A program made the position numbers and the translations under genes. A DNA stretch of 64,000 nt from Meinhardsimonia xiamenensis (GTDB taxonomy: Bacteria; Pseudomonadota; Alphaproteobacteria; Rhodobacterales; Rhodobacteraceae). Below, in pieces: positions 1 through 7,950 of the stretch (positions are counted from its first letter, which is position 1; every line of letters starts with the position of its first letter). Under the pieces are notes generated by a model. That model was not told the origin of the DNA and made no database searches. It was given only the letters and a program-made list of their open reading frames with translations. The stretch is taken from assembly GCF_900102905.1 (NCBI RefSeq), contig NZ_FNFV01000003.1, positions 248,001 through 312,000 of the forward strand, written 5' to 3'.

Positions 1-2
1 AG

Positions 3-1727
3 GCGCGCCTGCTCGCCGTGGCAGGCCGCATGCCGATCCTCGGCCCCAACTGCTACGGCTTCATCAACGCGCTCGACCGCGCCGCCCTCTGGCCCGATCA
101 GCACGGGCTCGTGCCGGTCGAGCGCGGCGTTGCCCTTGTCGGGCAGTCCTCGAACATGCTCATCAACCTGACGATGCAGCGGCGGGGGCTGCCCATCTCC
201 CACGTCGTCGCCGCGGGAAATCAGGCGCAGCTCGGGCTTGCCGCCATCGGCCGCGCGCTCCTTGCCGACGACAGGGTCACGGCGCTGGGCCTGCACATCG
301 AAGGCTTGGGCGATCCTTCAGCCTTCGAGGCGCTGGCGCGGGCGGCGCGGGCGGTCGGCAAACCCGTTGTTGCGCTCAAGGTGGGCGCATCGGCCGAGGC
401 GCAGACGGCCACGCTTTCGCATACCGCGTCTCTGGTGGGAAGCGCGGCCGGGGCGGCGGCACTTTTCGCCCGCCTCGGAGTCGCGCAGGTGCATGACCTC
501 GCCTCCTTTCTCGAGGCCCTGAAGCTTGCCCATGGGCTCGGCAGGCTCCCGGCCGCGAGCCTCGCGTCGATGTCCTGCTCGGGCGGCGAGGCGAGCCTGA
601 TGGCCGACATGGCGGCGGCGCGCGGCATCGCCTTTCCGGCGCTGACAGAAGGACAGCGCGCCCGCCTGCGCGAGGTCTTGGGGCCCAAGGTCGCGCTTTC
701 CAACCCCCTCGACTACCACACCTACATCTGGGGCGACACGGAGGCGATGGCGGAGACCTTCGCTGCCATGCTCGCGGGCCCGGCCGCGCTTGGCTGCCTG
801 ATCGTGGACTATCCACGGGCCGACCGCTGCGACGCCTCCGCCTGGGCGCCGGTGATCGAGGCGGCCGCGCGGGCGCGCGCCGCTTCCGCCTGTCCCCTTG
901 CGCTGCTGGCCACGCTGCCCGAGAACATGCCCGAGGAGATTGCCGCCGAGGCCTTCGCGCGGGGGCTGGTGCCGCTCGCAGGCCTCGCCGAGGCACTCGA
1001 CGCTATCGCCGCCCTCGCGCGCGCGGGCGGAGCGCCCGAGGCACCGGCTCCCGCCTTTGCGCCCCCAGAGCCTGCCGGTGGCCGCGTGACATTGTCCGAG
1101 GCCGAGGCGAAGGCCGCGCTCGCGGACCATGGGCTCGCAGTGCCGGCCGGGCGCCGGGCGGCGAGCGCGGCGCAGGCGCGCGAGGCGGCCGAGGCGCTGG
1201 GCTTTCCGGTCGTTCTCAAGGCAGAGGGGATTGCCCACAAGACCGAGGCCGGGGCGGTGCGGCTCGGGCTCACCTCGGGCGCGGAGGTGGAGGCGGCGGC
1301 GCGCGCGATGGGCGCGGGCAGCTTCCTTGTCGAGCGCATGGTCGAGGGCGCGGTGGCCGAACTCGTGCTGGGCATCACCCGCGATCCGGCGCATGGCTTT
1401 CTGCTCACCATCGGCGCGGGCGGGCAGCTTGCCGAGCTCTTGGCCGACACCGCGACGCTGATCGTCCCGGCAGGCCGGGCGGAAATCCTGGCCGCGCTGT
1501 CGCGCCTGCGCATCTGGCGGCTGCTCGCGGGCTGGCGGGGGGCACCGGCGGGCAACATCGAAGCGGTTGCGGATGCCGCCCTTGCGCTGCAGGATTTCGT
1601 GATCGCCGCGGAAGGGCGCGTGGTGGAGGCCGAGATCAACCCGCTCATCGTCACGCCCGAGCGCGCCGTGGCGGCCGATGCGCTGGTGGTCAGGATCGAA
1701 AGCGAAGGGGAGGGCGCCGATGGCTGA
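3..1727 (+). CDS. Acyl-CoA synthetase (NDP-forming), 5' end outside the window
   Basis: ADP-forming acyl-CoA synthetase of the acetate-CoA ligase/succinyl-CoA synthetase-like superfamily, which couples acyl-CoA formation to ATP through a phosphohistidine. The frame is already open at base 3 and the N-terminal CoA-binding domain is cut by the window edge; the first recognisable block is ILGPNCYGF. A ligase-type CoA domain follows with the expected His in LSHTASLVGS. A C-terminal ATP-grasp domain begins near base 1090, with the family block AHKTEAGAVRLGL and the end motif EAEINPLIV. The stop overlaps the start of the caiD-like gene by 8 bases, so the two are translationally linked. The acyl substrate is inferred from that neighbour to be a carnitine-type or other short-chain acid; the sequence does not prove it. 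Confidence 0.88.
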   Translation, partial: ARLLAVAGRMPILGPNCYGFINALDRAALWPDQHGLVPVERGVALVGQSSNMLINLTMQRRGLPISHVVAAGNQAQLGLAAIGRALLADDRVTALGLHIEGLGDPSAFEALARAARAVGKPVVALKVGASAEAQTATLSHTASLVGSAAGAAALFARLGVAQVHDLASFLEALKLAHGLGRLPAASLASMSCSGGEASLMADMAAARGIAFPALTEGQRARLREVLGPKVALSNPLDYHTYIWGDTEAMAETFAAMLAGPAALGCLIVDYPRADRCDASAWAPVIEAAARARAASACPLALLATLPENMPEEIAAEAFARGLVPLAGLAEALDAIAALARAGGAPEAPAPAFAPPEPAGGRVTLSEAEAKAALADHGLAVPAGRRAASAAQAREAAEALGFPVVLKAEGIAHKTEAGAVRLGLTSGAEVEAAARAMGAGSFLVERMVEGAVAELVLGITRDPAHGFLLTIGAGGQLAELLADTATLIVPAGRAEILAALSRLRIWRLLAGWRGAPAGNIEAVADAALALQDFVIAAEGRVVEAEINPLIVTPERAVAADALVVRIESEGEGADG

Positions 1728-2523
1728 ATTGAAGGTGCGTGACGAAGGGCCGCTAAGGGTCACCCGCCGTGGCCATGTGGCCGAATTCACGCTGGACCGC
1801 CCGCCCGCCAACGCCATCGACCTCGCCACGAGCCGGATCATGGGCGAAATCTTCACCGAGTTCCGCGATGACCCCGAGATTCGCGTCGGTCTGGTGACGG
1901 CGGCGGGCGAGAAGTTCTTCTGCCCCGGCTGGGATCTGAAGGCCGCGGCGGCGGGCGACGCGGTGGACGGCGACTATGGCGTCGGCGGCTTCGGGGGTCT
2001 GCAGGAGCTGCGCGGGCTCAACAAGCCGGTGATCATGGCGGTGAACGGCATCTGCTGCGGCGGCGGGCTCGAGTTCGCGCTCTGCGGCGACATCATCCTC
2101 GTCGCCGAGCACGCCCGTTTCGCGCTGCCCGAGATCCGCTCGGGCACCGTGGCCGATGCCGCCTCGATCAAGCTGCCGCGCCGCATCCCCTATCACATCG
2201 CCATGGAGATGCTCTTGACGGGGCGCTGGATGGAGGCCGAGGAGGCCGCGCGCTGGGGGCTTGTCAACCGGGTGCTCCCGGCTGCCGAGCTGATGGCTGC
2301 GGCGCGCGCGCTTGCCGATGAGCTCGCGTCCGGGCCGCCGCTTGTCTTCGCCGCGATCAAGGAGATCGTGCGCGAGGCCGAGGACATGAAGTTTCAGGAC
2401 GCGCTCAACCGCATCACCAAGAGCCAGTTCGAGACGGTCGAGCGGCTCTACCGCTCCGAGGATCAGCTTGAGGGCGCGCGCGCCTTTGCCGAGAAGCGCG
2501 ATCCGGTCTGGAAGGGCCGGTAA
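1720..2523 (+). CDS. caiD: Carnitinyl-CoA dehydratase (CaiD-like crotonase)
   Basis: Crotonase-fold enzyme, 267 aa, expected to interconvert L-carnitinyl-CoA and crotonobetainyl-CoA in the cytoplasm. It resembles E. coli CaiD throughout: a GWDLKAAA block, GGGLE with Glu118 and LPEI with Glu138 (the two crotonase acid/base positions), and the C-terminus AFAEKRDPVWKGR, which is nearly the same as in CaiD. The start is ATG at 1720, behind a purine-rich AGCGAAGGGGAGGG and inside the end of the upstream acyl-CoA synthetase; an in-frame ATG at 1678 lies deeper in that gene and is less likely. The usual glycine pair after the second Glu is replaced by Ala-Ala (GTVADAAS). Another short-chain hydroxyacyl-CoA is possible as substrate, since no other carnitine genes are visible. 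Confidence 0.85.
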   Translation: MAELKVRDEGPLRVTRRGHVAEFTLDRPPANAIDLATSRIMGEIFTEFRDDPEIRVGLVTAAGEKFFCPGWDLKAAAAGDAVDGDYGVGGFGGLQELRGLNKPVIMAVNGICCGGGLEFALCGDIILVAEHARFALPEIRSGTVADAASIKLPRRIPYHIAMEMLLTGRWMEAEEAARWGLVNRVLPAAELMAAARALADELASGPPLVFAAIKEIVREAEDMKFQDALNRITKSQFETVERLYRSEDQLEGARAFAEKRDPVWKGR

Positions 2524-2544
2524 GGCCGACGCCGCTCCGTTTTT

Positions 2545-2574
2545 TTGACCTGATGGCAACACTCGCCGTAGGCT
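2545..2574 (+). promoter_or_regulatory. Candidate sigma-70 promoter for the DUF4177 gene
   Basis: TTGACC at 2545-2550 and TAGGCT at 2569-2574 are 18 bases apart, about 75 bases before the DUF4177 start. A run of seven T residues lies just upstream of and into the -35 hexamer. Prediction by eye only. Confidence 0.4.
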
Positions 2575-2646
2575 CCGCGTGGCCGCTCTGGCGGCGCGCG
2601 GCGTGAACCCCTAATCTGTCAGCCCTGCATTGGGGGAAGCGATATC

Positions 2647-3108
2647 ATGACGACGCGATATGAATACAAGGTCGTTCCGGCGCCGAACCGGGGCATCAAG
2701 CGCAAGGGCCTGAAGGATCCCGACGCGCGCTTTGCCGCCGCGGTCACCGAGGCAATGAACGAGCTCGGCGCCGAGGGCTGGGAGTATCTGCGCACCGACT
2801 CCCTGCCCTGCGAGGAGCGCAAGGGGCTGCGTGGGCGCGTCACGACCTTCAAGACCATGATGGTCTTCCGCCGTGTCGTGAATGCCGGGACGGAGCAGGT
2901 TGACGCCGGCACCGGGGGCGGGACCGGAGCGGCGTCGATGGCCTCCGACCGTGCAGCGCGACGCGAGCCGCTGCTTGCCGGGTCACGGAGCGAGGGCGGC
3001 GCCGCGGCCCCGATCGGCCCGGCAAGGATGACATCCGAAGGCGGGCCGGAAACGGCCGCCGCAAGCCCTGTTGTCAGTCTTCCGCTCGAAGGCGAGCGCC
3101 GGGGCTGA
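2647..3108 (+). CDS. DUF4177 domain protein
   Basis: Small cytoplasmic protein of 153 aa. Residues about 4-76 match the DUF4177 pattern: an N-terminal YEYKVVP strand, a helix, then ELGAEGWEYL, followed by the strand FKTMMVFRR. The function of the family is unknown. The remaining ~75 residues are low-complexity Gly/Ala/Pro/Arg and look disordered. The ATG is preceded by GGGGGAAG at good spacing. The gene is convergent with bolA, only 3 bases apart. The disordered tail may include coding drift, because high-G+C DNA seldom supplies stops. Confidence 0.8.
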   Translation: MTTRYEYKVVPAPNRGIKRKGLKDPDARFAAAVTEAMNELGAEGWEYLRTDSLPCEERKGLRGRVTTFKTMMVFRRVVNAGTEQVDAGTGGGTGAASMASDRAARREPLLAGSRSEGGAAAPIGPARMTSEGGPETAAASPVVSLPLEGERRG

Positions 3109-3111
3109 GGC

Positions 3112-3369
3112 TCAGGCCTCGACTTCGAGCGCCAGTGCGTGAATCCGTCCGATCAGCTCGGTTCCCAGAGCGGCGTGAATCGCGCGGTGCCGGGCGAGAC
3201 GGTTCATGTCGGCGAAGGCGCTGGCGCGGATGCGCACGCGAAAATGCGTGCCGCCTCCTTCCCTCCAGCCGGCATGGCCGCGATGGAGCTCACTTTCGTC
3301 AATGACCTCTATGTGTTCCGGCGCGAAGGCCGCACGCAGCTTCTGCTCGATCTCGTCGCTTGTCGCCAT
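3112..3369 (-). CDS. BolA family protein
   Basis: BolA/YrbA-type protein of 85 aa with the single BolA fold (residues ~5-82): an N-terminal helix with EIEQKLRAAF, a central HFRVRIRASAF strand-loop and the RLARHRAIHAAL helix that normally carries Fe-S/glutaredoxin-binding residues. BolA proteins work with monothiol glutaredoxins in iron-sulfur trafficking or iron sensing. The ATG at 3369 is preceded on the minus strand by GGAAAAA; the frame is open further upstream but that part does not look like protein. It is divergent from the J-domain gene, an arrangement I recall as usual in Rhodobacterales. Confidence 0.9.
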   Translation of the reverse strand: MATSDEIEQKLRAAFAPEHIEVIDESELHRGHAGWREGGGTHFRVRIRASAFADMNRLARHRAIHAALGTELIGRIHALALEVEA

Positions 3370-3443
3370 TTTTTCCGGCCGCCCCCTTTTCAGTCGCGCG
3401 CGATAGACTAAACTTTCGGCCCCGACTCGAAAAGGCAGGTGAC

Positions 3444-4079
3444 ATGGCAGGACCGGACCCCTTTGGATTCGACCTTCGCGTCTCCACCGAGAAGAAGCGG
3501 CGCAACCGCGGCCGGAGGGGGATGTCGGGGGCCTTCGAGACTTCGACCAAGCAATGCGAGCATCCCGGCTGCACCGAGCAGGGCCAGTACCGCGCACCCA
3601 AGTCGCGTGAGCATCTCGACGAGTATTACTGGTTCTGCAAGCAGCATGTGCGGGAATACAACCTGAAATGGAACTTCTTCGAGGGATCCACCGAGGAGGA
3701 GTTCGAGGCCCAGCTCGAGCGTGACCGCGTCTGGGGCCGACCGACGAAACCGTTTTCGCGCAAGCCCGGCGAGGAAGCGCGCGCCTGGTCGCGGCTCGGC
3801 ATTGACGACCCGCACCAGGTGCTGGGCGACAAGGCCACGCGCAACCCCGGCAAGGCGGTCACGGGCACGCGCCGCCTGCCGCCCACCGAGCGCCGCGCGC
3901 TGGAGATACTCGATGCGAAGGACACCTGGAGCCGCGCCGAGATCCGCAAGGCCTACAAGGCGCTCATCAAGGTGCTGCATCCCGACATGAACGGCGGCGA
4001 CCGCAGCCACGAGGAACAGCTGCAACAGGTCGTCTGGGCCTGGGAGCAGATCAAGGACAGCCGCAACTTCCGCGACTGA
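3444..4079 (+). CDS. J-domain (DnaJ-like) protein with N-terminal Cys/His cluster
   Basis: Protein of 211 aa with the J domain at the C-terminus (about 148-211) instead of the N-terminus. The HPD tripeptide that stimulates Hsp70 ATPase is at 179-181. There is no Gly/Phe region and no DnaJ cysteine-rich domain. The N-terminal part has Cys38, His40, Cys43, Cys65 and His68, a spacing that could bind zinc. It is probably a specialised co-chaperone; family relatives often sit beside cobS/cobT in Rhodobacterales, which here lie 4-8 kb downstream. The ATG at 3444 follows AGGCAGG; an earlier in-frame start would run into the bolA leader. Confidence 0.88.
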   Translation: MAGPDPFGFDLRVSTEKKRRNRGRRGMSGAFETSTKQCEHPGCTEQGQYRAPKSREHLDEYYWFCKQHVREYNLKWNFFEGSTEEEFEAQLERDRVWGRPTKPFSRKPGEEARAWSRLGIDDPHQVLGDKATRNPGKAVTGTRRLPPTERRALEILDAKDTWSRAEIRKAYKALIKVLHPDMNGGDRSHEEQLQQVVWAWEQIKDSRNFRD

Positions 4080-4085
4080 ATTCTG

Positions 4086-4144
4086 CTCGGGCTTTGCCCT
4101 GAGGTTGCCAAATTCAACTCGGGCCTTGTCCTCAGGTTGCCAAA
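4086..4144. repeat. Two 27-bp imperfect direct repeats plus a spaced inverted repeat
   Basis: 4086-4112 and 4118-4144 match at 24 of 27 positions and share the ending AGGTTGCCAAA. A perfect 10-bp inverted repeat links 4112-4121 (ATTCAACTCG) with 4165-4174 (CGAGTTGAAT), overlapping the second copy. All lie in the 125-base gap before the pilin-like gene, so they could be a tandem binding site or a remnant of a duplicated 3' end. Function is unknown. Confidence 0.75.
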
Positions 4145-4204
4145 AACATCTGCAAGATCCGTCACGAGTTGAATCAAGTTCGAGTCAATTCGGGCGGATT
4201 GCAG

Positions 4205-4849
4205 ATGAGGGAATTCATCACGGTCAGGGCGGACGCGCGATGGCGCGAAATGCTTCTGCGGGACGAGAACGGGGCCGTGAGCGTTGACCTTGTCGTTCTT
4301 GTCGCGGCGGTGACCGGTCTCGCCCTCGCCGTGATACCCACCATCGCCAGTCAGGTGATCGACAGCTCCGCGCGCATCGGTGATGATATGGCAGAGGTCG
4401 TGGCGGGCGTCTCCCTCGGCGCTCAGGCGCAGGCGGGCGGCGGTGACGCCGGCGCTCTGGCAGGGGGTGCGGAGCCGTCTCAGCAGGCTGCCGACGACAG
4501 CCAGGAAGCCGAAGAGGGCGTAGCAGACGACAACGGTGATGACGCGGCGGAGGCCGTGGAGAACGCCGAAGAGTCGCAGGGTGAGGCCGGCGATGAATCC
4601 GGCTCCGACGACACCGGCCCATCGTCAGCTCAGGCGGCGGATGATGCCGCGGCAGAGGACGGCGCTGCGGGCGCGTCTGGCAATGATAAGAAGACCGAGG
4701 GCAACGGCAAAGGCAAGGCCAAGGGCAAAGGCAAGGCGAAAGACAACGGCAAAGGCAAGGCCAAGGGCAAGGCGAAAGACAACGGCAAAGGCAAGGCCAA
4801 GGGCAAGGCCAAAGACAACGGCAAAGGCAAGGCAAACGGCAAGGGTTAG
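4205..4849 (+). CDS. Flp-pilin-like single-pass protein with acidic linker and Lys/Gly repeat tail
   Basis: Hypothetical protein of 214 aa. Residues ~24-50 (RDENGAVSVDLVVLVAAV and onward) look like the type IVb/Flp pilin N-terminus: a charged leader, a possible cleavage site after Gly, an Asp at mature position 5 and one hydrophobic helix. Unlike a 60-70 aa Flp pilin it continues with ~100 residues rich in Ala, Asp, Glu, Gln and Ser and ends in ~50 residues made almost only of Lys, Gly, Ala and Asn in repeats. It therefore carries a strongly negative middle and a strongly positive tail. The start is ATG 4205 behind GGGCGGA; an upstream in-frame ATG at 4169 has no clear ribosome site. No tad/cpa genes are nearby. 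Function unknown; surface or DNA/polyanion contact is only a guess. Confidence 0.7.
   Translation: MREFITVRADARWREMLLRDENGAVSVDLVVLVAAVTGLALAVIPTIASQVIDSSARIGDDMAEVVAGVSLGAQAQAGGGDAGALAGGAEPSQQAADDSQEAEEGVADDNGDDAAEAVENAEESQGEAGDESGSDDTGPSSAQAADDAAAEDGAAGASGNDKKTEGNGKGKAKGKGKAKDNGKGKAKGKAKDNGKGKAKGKAKDNGKGKANGKG
4703..4849 (+). repeat. In-frame tandem repeat (42+36+36 bp and a partial unit)
   Basis: Units starting AACGGCAAAGGCAAGG begin at 4703, 4745, 4781 and 4817. The spacing is 42, 36 and 36 bases, and the last unit is cut by the stop codon. Each 36-bp unit encodes NGKGKAKGKAKD. Third-codon differences are few, so the expansion looks recent or is kept homogeneous by slippage. Copy number is likely to vary between strains. 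Confidence 0.9.
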
Positions 4850-4907
4850 GCGAGACTGGCGGCGTCCGGCATTTTCCTGAGCTTTGCACGCATCGGCCGG
4901 CCGGGGG

Positions 4908-5249
4908 CTACAGTTCCTCGACCGTTGCCTTCTCCGGGTAAAAGGCCAGGTACCCGGCGATTGCGGCGACGGGTTCGAGAGGCGCCTCATAGCTCCAGGC
5001 AGCGTCCTCGATGATGCCGCTCTTGGTGTGCAACGCGTAATGCGCCGCCTCGCCCTTCCACGGGCAATTGGTAACGGTTGCGCTCCGTTCGAGAAACGCC
5101 ATGGCGACGTCTTCGCGTGGAAAATAGATCACCGGGGGCAGCTCACCTTCGCTGAGTTCCAGCGCCTCGCGCGTCTCGCCGATCACCGCACCTCCGGCAC
5201 GCACCACCCAGGTGCCGGGCGCGCGGCGAATGCGTATCCTCTCGGCCAT
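4908..5249 (-). CDS. DUF427 domain protein
   Basis: Protein of 113 aa that is one DUF427 domain, an uncharacterised cytoplasmic beta-tent-like family. Visible hallmarks are VIYFPREDV and the conserved CPWKGEAAHY near the centre, then AAWSYEAP and IAGYLAFYPEK at the end. The start ATG at 5249 is preceded by GGGAGAA on the minus strand; a longer frame to 5303 exists but adds an unlikely Arg/Thr leader. It lies 75 bases from the end of the aminopeptidase P gene and in the same direction, so it may be read from that transcript. No biochemical role is known. Confidence 0.9.
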   Translation of the reverse strand: MAERIRIRRAPGTWVVRAGGAVIGETREALELSEGELPPVIYFPREDVAMAFLERSATVTNCPWKGEAAHYALHTKSGIIEDAAWSYEAPLEPVAAIAGYLAFYPEKATVEEL

Positions 5250-5324
5250 GGCCGTTCTCCCTGCTGTTGTCTGCTGCCCACGGATTCGGCGCGAGAGTAT
5301 CACTCCCGGCCGCCGCAGCCCAAG

Positions 5325-7118
5325 TCACAGGGGCGCGGTGACCTGTCGCAGCCAGTCGGTGACGGGGGCGGGGCAGAGTGGCGCGATGCGGCGCCTCACT
5401 TCGGCGTGATAGCTGTCAAGCCATGCGCGCTCCTCCCCGGTCAGCAGCTCCGGCGCGATCAGCCGCCGGTCGATCGGCACCCATGTGAGTGTGTCGAAGC
5501 AGAGCATCTCCCGGCCTTCGTCGCCGCCTGCCACCGCCGGCGCCTCCCGCACCACCACAAGGTTCTCGATGCGGATGCCGTATTCACCCGCCCGGTAATG
5601 GCCGGGCTCATTGGAGAGGATCATCCCCGGCTCGAGCGGCACCGTGCCGGTGCGCGCCAGCCGCTGCGGCCCCTCGTGCACCGAGAGATAGACGCCGACG
5701 CCATGGCCGGTGCCGTGGTCATAGTCCATCCCCGCCTGCCAGAGCGCCTGCCGCGCCAGCGCGTCGAGATCGCGTCCGGCAAGCCCTTTCGGCCATCGGG
5801 CGCGCGAGATGGCGATCATGCCCTTGAGCACGCGGGTGAAGGCCGCCTTCAGCGCCTCGGGCGGCGGCGTGCGGCCGATCCAGACCGTGCGCGTCACATC
5901 GGTGGTGCCGTCGAGATACTGACCGCCCGAGTCGATCAGGAGCGTCTCGCCCGCCCTCAGCTGCCGGTTCGTCTCCCGCGTCACGCGGTAATGCACGATG
6001 GCGCCATTTGGCCCGCTGCCGGCGATGGTGTCGAAGGCGATGTCGCGAAGCGCGCCCGTGGCCGCGCGCGCTTCCTCGAGCCGCGTCACCACGTCAATCT
6101 CGGTCAGCTCGCCGGGCGCGGTGGCATCGAGCCAGGCGAGAAACTCCGCCATTGCCGCCCCGTCGCGCAGATGCGCCTGGGTGGTGGCCGCGATCTCGGC
6201 GGCCGTCTTGCGCGCCTTGGGCAGAAGGCAGGGGTCGGCACCGGCGACGGCCTTGACGCCCGCCTTCTCAAGAATGCGCCACACCTCCCAGGGCGCGGTA
6301 TCGCGATCCAGGCGCACCGGCCCTGCAAGGCGCGCAAGGTCGGTGGCGAAAGTCTCTCTTGGGGACAGTTGCACTTCAGGGTCGAGTTCGACCGTGGCGA
6401 ACTTGCCCGGGTCGGCATAAAGCGCCACCTCGCCCTCGCTGCCGACAATCGCGAAGGCCTGCACGATGGGAATGCGGGGGATGTCCGAGCCGCGGATGTT
6501 GAGAAGCCAGCAGATGGAGTCGGGCAGGGTGAGCACCGCCGCCTTCTGCCCCGCCTCTGCGAGCGCCGCGCCCACCATGGCGCGCTTTTCGGCCGAGCTC
6601 AGCCCGGCCAGTCGCACCGGATAGTCCTCCACCGCGCCGTCGGGTGGGGGCGGGCGATCGGTCCAGATGCGATCGACAAGGTTCTCCCACTCCAGGAATT
6701 CGACCTCGGGCGCGGCGCTGCGCAGCTCCTCCACCTGGGCTGCGGTGAAGAGCCAGGGGTCGAAGCCCACGCGCGCGCCCTTCCCGAGCCGGCCGGCAAT
6801 CCACGGCCCGGGCTTGGAGGCCGGCCATTGCTCGACGGCGAACTCCTCGGCCATCTGCGCGCGGGCCTGCAGCGTGTAGCGGCCATCCACGAACACTGCC
6901 GCCTCATGTTCGAGGATCACGGCCTGCCCGGCCGAGCCGGTGAAGCCGGTGAGCCATGCCAGCCGCTCGTCGCAGGGAGCGACGTATTCGCCCTGATGGG
7001 CATCCGCCCGCGGAACGAGAAACCCCTGCAGGCCATCCCTGGCCATCTCGCGCCTGAGCGCGGCCAGCCGCGGCGGGCCCTGCTCGGGCCGGGTGGTGGC
7101 CTCGAAACTCTGAAACAT
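5325..7118 (-). CDS. Aminopeptidase P family protein (M24B, Xaa-Pro aminopeptidase)
   Basis: Cytosolic metallopeptidase of 597 aa that removes an N-terminal residue preceding proline. Two creatinase-type N-terminal domains (about 1-310) precede a pita-bread M24 domain. The dinuclear metal ligands are in place: two Asp in LIDSGGQYLDGTTDVTR, His in GTGHGVGVYLSVHEG and Glu in SNEPGHYRAGEYGIRIEN. The length matches the long, eukaryote-like aminopeptidase P group common in alphaproteobacteria. ATG 7118 follows AGGAG on the minus strand; the open frame up to 7217 has no ribosome site. It is divergent from the FMN reductase gene. Confidence 0.93.
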   Translation of the reverse strand: MFQSFEATTRPEQGPPRLAALRREMARDGLQGFLVPRADAHQGEYVAPCDERLAWLTGFTGSAGQAVILEHEAAVFVDGRYTLQARAQMAEEFAVEQWPASKPGPWIAGRLGKGARVGFDPWLFTAAQVEELRSAAPEVEFLEWENLVDRIWTDRPPPPDGAVEDYPVRLAGLSSAEKRAMVGAALAEAGQKAAVLTLPDSICWLLNIRGSDIPRIPIVQAFAIVGSEGEVALYADPGKFATVELDPEVQLSPRETFATDLARLAGPVRLDRDTAPWEVWRILEKAGVKAVAGADPCLLPKARKTAAEIAATTQAHLRDGAAMAEFLAWLDATAPGELTEIDVVTRLEEARAATGALRDIAFDTIAGSGPNGAIVHYRVTRETNRQLRAGETLLIDSGGQYLDGTTDVTRTVWIGRTPPPEALKAAFTRVLKGMIAISRARWPKGLAGRDLDALARQALWQAGMDYDHGTGHGVGVYLSVHEGPQRLARTGTVPLEPGMILSNEPGHYRAGEYGIRIENLVVVREAPAVAGGDEGREMLCFDTLTWVPIDRRLIAPELLTGEERAWLDSYHAEVRRRIAPLCPAPVTDWLRQVTAPL

Positions 7119-7197
7119 CGCGGCGCTCCTTGCCTCTCCCGCTGCCCTTTCAAGCCACAATGAACCCGCTGGCGCGCACGGCTGCAAGAGCTGGCCG

Positions 7198-7221
7198 ACA
7201 TGTGCAGATGCGCACACATGT
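7198..7221. promoter_or_regulatory. Candidate operator: 7-bp palindromic arms in a divergent gap
   Basis: ACATGTG (7198-7204) and CACATGT (7215-7221) are perfect inverted arms separated by 10 bases. They sit between the divergent aminopeptidase P and FMN reductase genes. The symmetry and position fit a dimeric repressor site, but no regulator gene is adjacent and the arms are short enough to occur by chance. Confidence 0.35.
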
Positions 7222-7313
7222 TGTCAAATCATGCAGAATTTCAGGGTCTTGAGAGAAGCGCGAGGGATGCAGACATGGTGAGCGACAACAGTTCAGGAAC
7301 AGGAGATCAGGCC

Positions 7314-7943
7314 ATGGCCACGACAACCAGCACCGACAAACCCCGCATCGGCGTCATCATCGGCACCACGCGCAAGGCGCGTTTCGCGGACAAGCCCGCG
7401 CAATGGTTCATGGAACTTGCGCGCCAGCGCGAGGACATGGAATTCGAGCTGCTGGACCTGCGTGATTTCGATCTTCCCTTCTTCGACGAGGTGGCTTCCA
7501 ACCTGTGGGTGCCGAGCGAAGATCCCAAGGCGCGCCGCTGGCAGGAGACGCTGGCCGGCTTCGACGGCTTCGTGGTGGTGACGGGCGAGTACAACCACTC
7601 GGTTCCGGCGGTGCTGAAGAACGCGCTCGATCAGGCCTACAAGGAGTGGATGCGCAAGCCCATGGGCTTTGTCGGCTATGGCGGCACCGGAGCGGCGCGC
7701 GCCATCGAGCATCTGCGCGGCATTGCCGTGGAGCTTCAGATGGTGCCGCTGCGCAATGCCGTGCATATCGGCGGCGGCGAGTTCATGAAGGTTCACCCGC
7801 TCGGCGAAAACGGCCCGATGGAGAGCATCGCCTACGCCATCGAGCCCGCGGCCAAGGCCATGCTCGACGAGCTTTCGTGGTGGGCCCGGGCAACAAAGGC
7901 CGCCCGCGCAGCCGACTCCAATCAATCCGAGCAGGCCGCCTGA
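7314..7943 (+). CDS. NADPH-dependent FMN reductase family protein
   Basis: Flavodoxin-fold oxidoreductase of 209 aa, using NAD(P)H to reduce FMN, quinones or azo/chromate-type acceptors. The FMN phosphate loop is IGTTRKARFADKPAQWF after the first strand, and the isoalloxazine contact is VVVTGEYNHSVPAVLKNALD, the family signature. A third block, GFVGYGGTGAARAIEHLR, is also typical. I chose the ATG at 7314 because AGGAG lies 8 bases upstream; starts at 7275 and 7200 would add a polar leader without homology. It converges on cobT with 7 bases between stops. A role in redox stress is usual for the family, but the substrate cannot be read from sequence. Confidence 0.88.
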   Translation: MATTTSTDKPRIGVIIGTTRKARFADKPAQWFMELARQREDMEFELLDLRDFDLPFFDEVASNLWVPSEDPKARRWQETLAGFDGFVVVTGEYNHSVPAVLKNALDQAYKEWMRKPMGFVGYGGTGAARAIEHLRGIAVELQMVPLRNAVHIGGGEFMKVHPLGENGPMESIAYAIEPAAKAMLDELSWWARATKAARAADSNQSEQAA

Positions 7944-7950
7944 GCGCGCT

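Noticed and set aside
2520..2550. T7 run after caiD as an intrinsic terminator
   Set aside because: No convincing stem precedes the T-run; only a 4-bp GGCC pairing is possible. The T-run fits better as the flank of a -35 element.
4703..4849. Regular repeats as a possible CRISPR array
   Set aside because: Units are directly adjacent without spacers, in frame with a coding region, and encode a simple Lys/Gly repeat.
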